Shown: in pieces, positions 58,001 through 64,000 of the stretch
Layout: each line of letters starts with the position of its first letter
Numbering within the stretch: position 1 is the stretch's first letter
DNA from: Annona cherimola
Taxonomy: Eukaryota > Streptophyta > Magnoliopsida > Magnoliales > Annonaceae
Reading direction: 5' to 3'
Assembly (NCBI GenBank): GCA_030490835.1
Contig: CM059972.1
Span: 11,934,264-11,998,263 of the forward strand
Length of the DNA: 64,000 nt
Translations under genes and position numbers: made by a program
The notes under the pieces: model-generated
The model's database searches: none
Seen by the model: only the letters and a program-made list of their open reading frames with translations
What the model was told of the DNA's origin: nothing

Positions 58001-61000
58001 TTGGAGACTTTCATGTCTTGGGTCGATGAACAAAGGCATCTGAAGGTATGAATACTCTAAAAATTACCACAGAGCTCGCCTTTTTAGCAGGAATTTGGAT
58101 TCTTCTTTACTAACCCAACAAATATAGATCTAATTGAAAAAATCAATTCATATTATATTAAAGATTGTTTTTCTAACAGGTTATGGCGAATGCTGATACT
58201 CCTGGAGACGCTCTAACAGCAAGAAATAATGGTGCAGAAGGAATTGGACTTTGTAGGACAGAGCACATGGTAAAATAAAATATTGTATGTCTATCAGAAT
58301 GGTTGAATCTTTCATTGTTAACAGTGTATAATAAAACTATCTGAAAAATCGTAAGACTAACATTGAAGAATAGTTTTTAACTACTTCTGAAACAAAAGAA
58401 TATGACTCGATGAAATGTTCTTGTATCTCCTTTCTATATGTTTTTCCCTAATGAAATTTTATATTTCATCATGGGGTATTGGAGAACTCTAATGTTTTCT
58501 TGTAGTATAGTTTAGATCATTAAGAGTCACTTTCAGCACTCACATTTTATGATTTTTTGAAAACTTTTTCTGAACTATTTGTTACTGTTCCTTGTTGTGA
58601 TTTCAGTTCTTTGCTTCGGATGAAAGGATAAAAGCTGTTAGACAAATGATAATGGCAGCAACTCTTGAACAGAGGAAGGCAGCATTAAAAATCCTCTTGC
58701 CCTATCAAAGATCTGACTTTGAAGGAATATTTCGAGCAATGGATGGTACTTCTCTTCTTAGTTACAAGCTAATTTGGTTGTGAAACAACAGAAGCATATC
58801 TACTGCACAATTACACCTCAACCGAAAAATTCTAGATCTCCAAACATACCATAAAGTATGATGTCCAGGCTTGAAAAAATACAGAAAAGTTTGCATATAC
58901 ATCTGAATCGATGAAAATAGTCCTACTATGTGAGTTGGTGTATTAATGTTCCTCATGTTTTATTAGTAAAATTGCTTATACTTTGAAGACTCAATATCTT
59001 ATCTAGATTGTTGGTAGAACAGGTCTTCCAGTGACAATCCGTCTATTAGATCCTCCGCTTCATGAGTTTCTGCCAGAAGGTGAAATTGAAGATATTGTAG
59101 CTCAACTATCTTCTGATACTGGGATGACTGAAGATGAAATTTTTTTAAGAATTGAGAAGCTTTCTGAAGTAAATCCAATGCTTGGTTTCCGTGGCTGCAG
59201 GTTTGTTTCCTTAATAGCTTCCTGCATATTTTTGGCAAAAGTTCATGCAACAATATCTTATTGTTTAGCTTAGATACACTTAATATTCAATATTTAGGAT
59301 ATGGAAATGAATTATTGTCTAACCAGCCAAGCTTTTCTGGTTATAGAAACAACCTTAAGTCATCCTGTGACTTGTTAAAATATTGAAGTAACTGTGGTTC
59401 AATTTGCTCTTCTATTTTCTATGAGAATTGCACATTAAAATTGACAATAGTTTCTGAAAAATTTCATACGTGGATGAAACTTAATTTGATGGGTGCATAA
59501 GTACCTAATTTGAGAATTATTGGTGTTCTTCTAATTCATTCTATGTTCCTAGGCTTGGTATTTCATATCCAGAGCTGACTGAGATGCAAGCACGAGCTGT
59601 CTTTGAAGCAGCAATTGCTATGACTAACCAGGGTATTAAAGTGTTTCCTGAGATAATGGTCCCTCTTGTTGGAACAGCACAGGCATGCTTCTCTTTTCTT
59701 TTTCTTTTTTCTTTTTTTTTTTGGCTGTTCAATGTTTTTCTTAATGGGCGTGTTTGGGAAGTTATAAAACTTTTGGATGAAAAATTTTTGGTATAAAAGT
59801 TGTTAAATTGAAAGAAAATGATGTAATATAGTATGGATAATAATAAAGAGTAAAAAGAATAAAGTTAAAATAGATAAGTTAGTTGTATAGATAGTTGTGT
59901 AAAAATGATTGAAAGGTATAGTAGTTGTATAGGAAGATATAAAGAAATAATTAAAAAATAGAGTAATTACGGAGAATGAAAGGTTTTAGCTTGACTTTGT
60001 TTACTATTTTCCAAACACACCCAACGGCAACTATCCATTAGGACGGTTAAATTTTCTAAGAAGGTAAAAATGTCATCATTTCAACATATTTTACTATTAT
60101 CATTATGAAAGTGTTTAGTTTTCAAAACCATGAGAAGGCTTTATATCAATTCATATCAGAATATTGATTAAAATTCCTAATTGCTTAAATTTTCAGTAAT
60201 TTAATCCCTATAAAAGAACCTTGTGTGGACAACTATGAAAGTGAAAAATTCCGTCAATGGCTTCCTCACAAAGCTTCAAATGCATGTTGTTTTGTTTTGT
60301 TTTTTCCTTTTTTTTTTTATTTTATGAAAAAGCATGGACTGTTAAAAGAACCTTGAGTTGATTCTCTTGGTACTGCCTTTAAGCTTATCAATTTTTTTAT
60401 TAAAGAAAAATACTGACATGTGCTTCTCATACTTTTTCAAGTTTATTAGAAATTGCTCTTGTAGTTTTGGATTATTGAAGTTGTTGAGTGGCAGGAATTA
60501 GGACATCAAGTAAGCCTTATACGGAGCATTGCGAACAAAGTGTTTGTTGAGATGGATATCTCCTTAAATTATAAGGTGGGGACCATGATAGAGATACCTA
60601 GAGCTGCCCTAGTTGCTGATGAGGTATGTTATGAAACCGTGAAGTTTCTAGCTGAAATCATCATATTTCATTTCAGCTAAAACTAATCTGCACCAAAAAT
60701 GTCTAAATGAATTTATATTTTGCAGATTGCAGAGCAAGCTGAATTCTTTTCATTTGGGACTAATGACCTCACACAAATGACCTTTGGATATAGCAGGGAT
60801 GATGTTGGCAAGTTCCTTCCTATATATCTATCCAAGGGCATGCTCCAAAAAGATCCCTTTGAGGTCGGATGGATAACCTGAGTGTTTTCAGTCTGTGTCA
60901 ATACACTGAGTTTTAATCCGTCTTCTCTGCCAACATTCTTTTTCCTTGGACTGGAACCAAGGATTTTGTTGAGTACTTGTATTTCAGAGCTTTTTCTCTC

Positions 61001-61809
61001 ACTCGAATCTTTTTTTTTGAAAAAAAAAAAAAAGTCTAAAAATTCATTATCTCTATTCAGATGAACTGCTTTCAACCATTTCATTTTCTGTTTAACTACT
61101 TTAGGTTCTTGATCAAAAAGGTGTTGGCCAACTCATTAAGATTGCAACAGAGAGGGGGCGCAGAGCAAGACCTGACTTGAAGGTTAGTAGCCCTTGAGAC
61201 TCAAAATTTTCTTATTAGGACATCATCAGAGGTAAAAGCACTCGGCCAAAATCCCTTTTAAATACCATTGCATCGGCATGTTAGGACTTCGGAGGCATGA
61301 GCTTGAACTTATGATCTAGCTAACAACAGAAGTAACAAACTGATTCGGGAAGGAAATCCATTATCTAGTATCCCTTCTAACAGCAACAAACGAGGACTTT
61401 TGCCTGGCATTGATAGCATATTGGAAAGCTTAATCCGTTCCCAAATATCATGGACTGATGAGCCAAATAGCAGACTGTCCAACATGAATAAACGTGCCTT
61501 TGAGATGATTTCTAGGATGAATGGCGGATATGATGATGGTGACGTTGTCTTTGTCAACAGGTGGGGATATGTGGGGAACACGGTGGAGAGCCTTCATCAG
61601 TTGCATTTTTCGCTGAGGTTGGATTGGATTATGTCTCTTGTTCTCCATTCAGGTTGCTCACTTTCCTTATAGCTTTAAGAAATTCGAGTTCGATATTGAG
61701 CCAACACCAAAGAAAGTATTTTACAAGTCTAAGACGAAACACACAATAATGTTCGTTTGTTTTCAGGGTTCCCATCGCGAGGCTTGCAGCTGCTCAAGTG
61801 GCCATCTGA
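52096..61809 (+). CDS. PPDK: Pyruvate, phosphate dikinase, chloroplast form (20 exons)
   Basis: PPDK interconverts pyruvate + ATP + Pi and phosphoenolpyruvate + AMP + PPi. In C3 plants it serves PEP supply and amino-acid and seed metabolism, and in C4 plants the carbon pump. Exons: 52096-52356, 53359-53415, 53612-53845, 53992-54129, 54815-54977, 55309-55544, 55890-56018, 56306-56485, 56614-56751, 57653-57817, 57884-58045, 58180-58269, 58607-58745, 59023-59200, 59553-59682, 60495-60623, 60726-60863, 61105-61182, 61561-61652 and 61767-61809. They sum to 2880 bases, 959 aa, with every junction in frame. Residues 1-87 are a Ser/Arg-rich extension of transit-peptide type. An in-frame TAA at 52084 supports the start. 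The ATP-grasp domain follows. The phosphohistidine domain has [15 protein letters not shown] with regulatory T539 and catalytic H541. The PEP/pyruvate-binding TIM barrel has C919 in [12 protein letters not shown], and the end is [10 protein letters not shown]. Intron 15 has a GC donor; introns 9 and 15 hold family D MITEs. The gene looks intact. Confidence 0.96.
53017..53358 (+). promoter_or_regulatory. Putative internal promoter and start codon for cytosolic PPDK
   Basis: At the 3' end of PPDK intron 1 the acceptor reads ATGCAG|AGGGTG. The ATG at 53353 is in frame with exon 2 and would give [10 protein letters not shown], which closely resembles the cytosolic PPDK start I recall from Arabidopsis, where a second promoter lies in this intron. 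A TATA-like TATATATATAAAA is at 53017-53029. Two upstream ATGs (53094 and 53349) are out of frame with it. A transcript starting below 53094 would avoid the first. The start is seen in sequence; promoter activity is inferred. Confidence 0.55.
56812..57403. mobile_element. Family D MITE cluster in PPDK intron 9
   Basis: There are three pieces. The first is a left end at 56818-56905 (GGTGTCTTTGTTTGCATCAAAAACTTTTC). The second is a near-complete element at 56916-57190 (TGGTGCTGTTTGGTAAAGCCTAAAAC to ACTTACTAACAACACC). The third is a right-hand part at 57200-57403 (ending ATTTTATCATTTCCCAAAAG). All are in the same orientation and lie wholly inside the intron 56752-57652. Confidence 0.65.
59748..60026. 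mobile_element. Family D MITE in PPDK intron 15, near full length
   Basis: Begins GGGCGTGTTTGGGAAGTTATAAAAC and ends CTATTTTCCAAACACACCCAA, giving terminal inverted repeats of about 12 bp (GGGYGTGTTTGG). It is the cleanest copy here and defines the family ends. It lies 65 bp downstream of the GC donor of this intron. Confidence 0.8.
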
Positions 61810-62925
61810 GAGGAGAGGTTTCAACCCATGGAGAGTGGAAATAAGGAAATCCTACTAGACAATTGGAACTTGTAAATTGCCCACTACAATTGTGAAAAAT
61901 GTAAATGCAAGATGTTAATAATAATAACAATTAAAATAATTCATACCATGAAAAGATGCTATAATGTGCCTTTCGAATGTCTCAGGGGTTGAAGATTTGC
62001 TCCTTGTAACATATGAAGCTCTCCCGTTTGATTGTAGTGAGAGAACAAAACCATTCGACATGAATAACTTGTGCTGTAATCTTCAACTGTAAAAGCTGTA
62101 CACGCGAAAATTTAGAAGTAATTAAATGTGTTTTTGACACTTTCAACTTCAGATGACTGACATGGTCTGTTTCTGTATGTATTCTATACTCCTCACTATA
62201 AAATAATTCACTCAATATGTTGCATTGGAATATTGATGCGAAAGCCCAATTTTTTGCTCTTTCAACTTGTTTTGTTGCCAAAAGCGCCAACTTTTCGTGA
62301 TGTTAGCAAAATCTCTCTCCTGCAAGAGGAACGATGCCCACTTCTTCATTTTCTATGTGGGTGAGGACATGAAACTCGACGAAGACTCCTGTACTGTTTT
62401 CTGATTTTGTGATTACAGACACGATTTCGCAGGTGCGTTAGGCATGCGACGCGTGTTTGCGAAATTCCCTTAACTGCCATTCTAAACTTTTTTTATATAT
62501 ATTTGTGTAACTTAGGATGTATTTGAGAAATGATAAAAACTTTTTGATAAAATTTTTTAGTATAAAAGATTTTTAAATTGGAGTATATTATTCTAGAGTA
62601 ATTAAATTTGAAAAAAAAATTTAAATAAAAAAGCATAACTTTTTTATTATTTATTCAGATACTTTATGCTTATCTTAAATATTTTTCATGGATAATTTTT
62701 ATTACCTTTATTGCTATTATTATTAATTATATTTTAAGGTAAGAAAATGGGAGGCATGCAGGTTTGACCCGGGACGGTTGGTATGAAGGCATAAGCGCCT
62801 TTATTGCTATATGTATGTACTTTTGATAGCGTCTTTATTGCTGTTATTGACAAACTCTAGAAGGGGTAAATAAGCACTATAATAAAAGGTTAATAATAAT
62901 TTTTGCACAAATATCGATAGAAATC
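61810..62925. other. PPDK 3' UTR and intergenic sequence
   Basis: The PPDK 3' UTR probably ends within about 61910-61950, where AATAATAATAACAATT offers weak poly(A) signals. 62516-62585 is a family D left-end fragment (GGATGTATTTGAGAAATG...). No other gene is recognised. Confidence 0.45.
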
Positions 62926-63007
62926 GTCGATATGTCCGAGTGGTCAAGGAGACAGACTTGAAATCTGTTGGGCTTCGCCCGCGCAGGTTCGAACCCTGCT
63001 GTCGACG
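62926..63007 (+). tRNA. tRNA-Ser (anticodon UGA)
   Basis: An 82-nt cloverleaf. The acceptor stem GTCGATA pairs with TGTCGAC (one T-G pair) with discriminator G at 63007. The anticodon stem CAGA/TCTG closes loop CTTGAAA with anticodon TGA. The long variable arm (TGGGCTTCGCCCG) is typical of class II serine tRNAs. The T arm is GCAGGTTCGAACCCTGC. A- and B-boxes (TGTCCGAGTGGTCAAGG, GGTTCGAACC) and a downstream TTTT (63013-63016) fit pol III transcription. No intron, and no encoded CCA, as expected for a nuclear gene. UGA-anticodon tRNA-Ser reads UCA and probably UCG codons. Confidence 0.97.
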
Positions 63008-63656
63008 TTCAATTTTATACTTTTTATGTTGTTTTCTAATAAGTACCCTGTAAATTAAGAATTTACGATATAGGGTGTGTTTGAGAATGGATAAAACTTT
63101 TGATGAAAAGTTGTAGAGAGTAGAAGTTGTCAAATGATGTGATATGACAGGGGTAATGATGAGGAATAAATAGAATAAAGTTAAAATAGATAGATTAGTT
63201 TTGCTGGTAGTTGTGTAGAAATGATTGAAAAGTAGGGTAGTTGTATAGAAAAATGTGAAAAAATGATTAAAAATAGGATAGTTGTAGAGAATGAAAAGTT
63301 TTTTCAATCTACGTTCAATTTTACACTTTTTATGTTTTTTTCTATTAAGTACCCTGTAAATTAAGAATTTAAGATATATGGTGTGTTTGGGAATCGATAA
63401 AACTGTTGATGAAAAGTTGTAGAGAGTAGAAGTTGTCAAATGATGTAATATGACATGGATAATGATGAGGAATAAATAGAATAAAGTTAAAATAGATAGG
63501 TTAGTTGTGCTGGTAGTTGTGTAAAAATGATTGAAAAGTAAGGTAGTTGTATAGAAAAATGTGAAAAAATGATTAAAAATTGGATAGTTGTGGAGAGTGA
63601 AAAGTTTTAAATTGAAAAGTTTTAACTCGACAATTTTACTTATTACCAAACACACC
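63005..63656. repeat. Tandem duplication (307-bp period) of tRNA 3' flank plus family D MITE
   Basis: Unit 1 starts at 63005 and unit 2 at 63312, both with ACGTTCAATTTTAYACTTTTTATG.. AAGTACCCTGTAAATTAAGAATTT followed by a family D MITE (63073 and 63371). Unit 1's MITE is cut off at AAAAGTTTTTTCAATCT, while unit 2's is complete to ACCAAACACACCCATA. A degenerate third head (AACACCCTGCAAATTAAGATAC) lies near 63770-63790. Confidence 0.85.
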
Positions 63657-64000
63657 CATAGTTTTCCACTTTTTATCTTTCGCTGTTTCTTAATAATTAC
63701 AAAATTATAAACATGGGCTAATAATAGACAAGATTCAGCTCTATTTTAGTTTTTACTGTTTTCCTAATATAACACCCTGCAAATTAAGATACAAATCCTT
63801 CGCTCCGTTGAGTGATGGCTCATATATAGTTTAACATAGACGCTGTAAATTTTTGAATATGAGCATTACAAAATATACAAATAAACATGGGCTAGCGGCT
63901 ACCGCACATGTTAGCGTCTTGCGCTTATATGTAAAAGTGTAAGATGAATGCATGAAAAGTTTTTAAAATAGGAGCATGATTATATACATCATGATATGTT
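63657..64000. other. Unassigned sequence to the window end
   Basis: No gene seen. AACATGGGCTA occurs at about 63711 and 63883 as a short direct repeat. Confidence 0.4.

Noticed and set aside
52096..61809. PPDK as a pseudogene because of AT-rich introns, MITEs and a GC donor
   Set aside because: All 20 exons join in frame to 959 aa with catalytic H541, T539 and C919 present and a normal C-terminus.
62807..63655. 282-residue minus-strand open frame
   Set aside because: It reads across the reverse strand of the tRNA-Ser gene and two tandem MITE copies; its internal repetition (IFNHFFTFFYTTTLLFNHF twice) is the MITE.
1..64000. CRISPR arrays, bacterial operons, or a viral integration
   Set aside because: The repeats are transposons, microsatellites or tandem duplications; no regular spacer array is present, and the reverse transcriptase pieces belong to LINEs, not to a pararetrovirus or bacterial retron.

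Overview
The window is plant nuclear DNA. It is AT-rich and dominated by transposons. Its genes are interrupted by GT-AG introns, and one (PPDK) encodes an N-terminal extension of plastid-targeting type. It also has a eukaryotic tRNA-Ser(UGA) gene, plant L1-type LINEs carrying an RNase H domain, and many hairpin MITEs. An angiosperm is clear, but I cannot name the species or order.

Four protein genes can be supported, all on the + strand. (1) 5067-8104 is a 3-exon cytosolic-type methionine-R-sulfoxide reductase B (131 aa). (2, 3) 25830-28902 and 37152-40223 are two intact paralogous 2-exon genes for RF298/RF4-type RING E3 ubiquitin ligases with coiled coils (863 and 862 aa). (4) 52096-61809 is a complete 20-exon pyruvate, phosphate dikinase gene (959 aa). 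Its intron 1 ends in an in-frame ATG that would start a cytosolic isoform. A tRNA-Ser(UGA) gene lies at 62926-63007.

Layout: 1-4.7 kb is MITEs and one SINE. 5.0-8.1 kb is MSRB. 8.2-10.4 kb holds an Au-type SINE relic and a hAT-like element with a nested hairpin MITE. 11-12.3 kb is MITEs. 12.4-20.05 kb is a decayed + strand LINE broken by two DNA transposons that both left target-site duplications. 20.06-21.78 kb looks like a solo LTR packed with a palindromic GTCGAC repeat. 22.2-24.7 kb is a 5'-truncated LINE on the - strand with a perfect 15-bp target-site duplication. 24.8-33.65 kb and 36.17-45.71 kb are two copies of one segmental duplication, each carrying an RF298-like gene with its leader and about 5 kb of 3' flank. 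42.5-49.9 kb is a dense cluster of nested hairpin MITEs set in TA runs. 50-52 kb is unassigned sequence ahead of PPDK. 62-64 kb holds the tRNA and a tandemly repeated MITE.

The genes do not form a common pathway. The most informative content is structural. The segmental duplication lets insertions be dated by comparing the two copies. PPDK shows the two-start arrangement known from other plants and one GC-AG intron. Several transposons can be delimited to the base by their target-site duplications. I did not find a convincing new multi-gene system.
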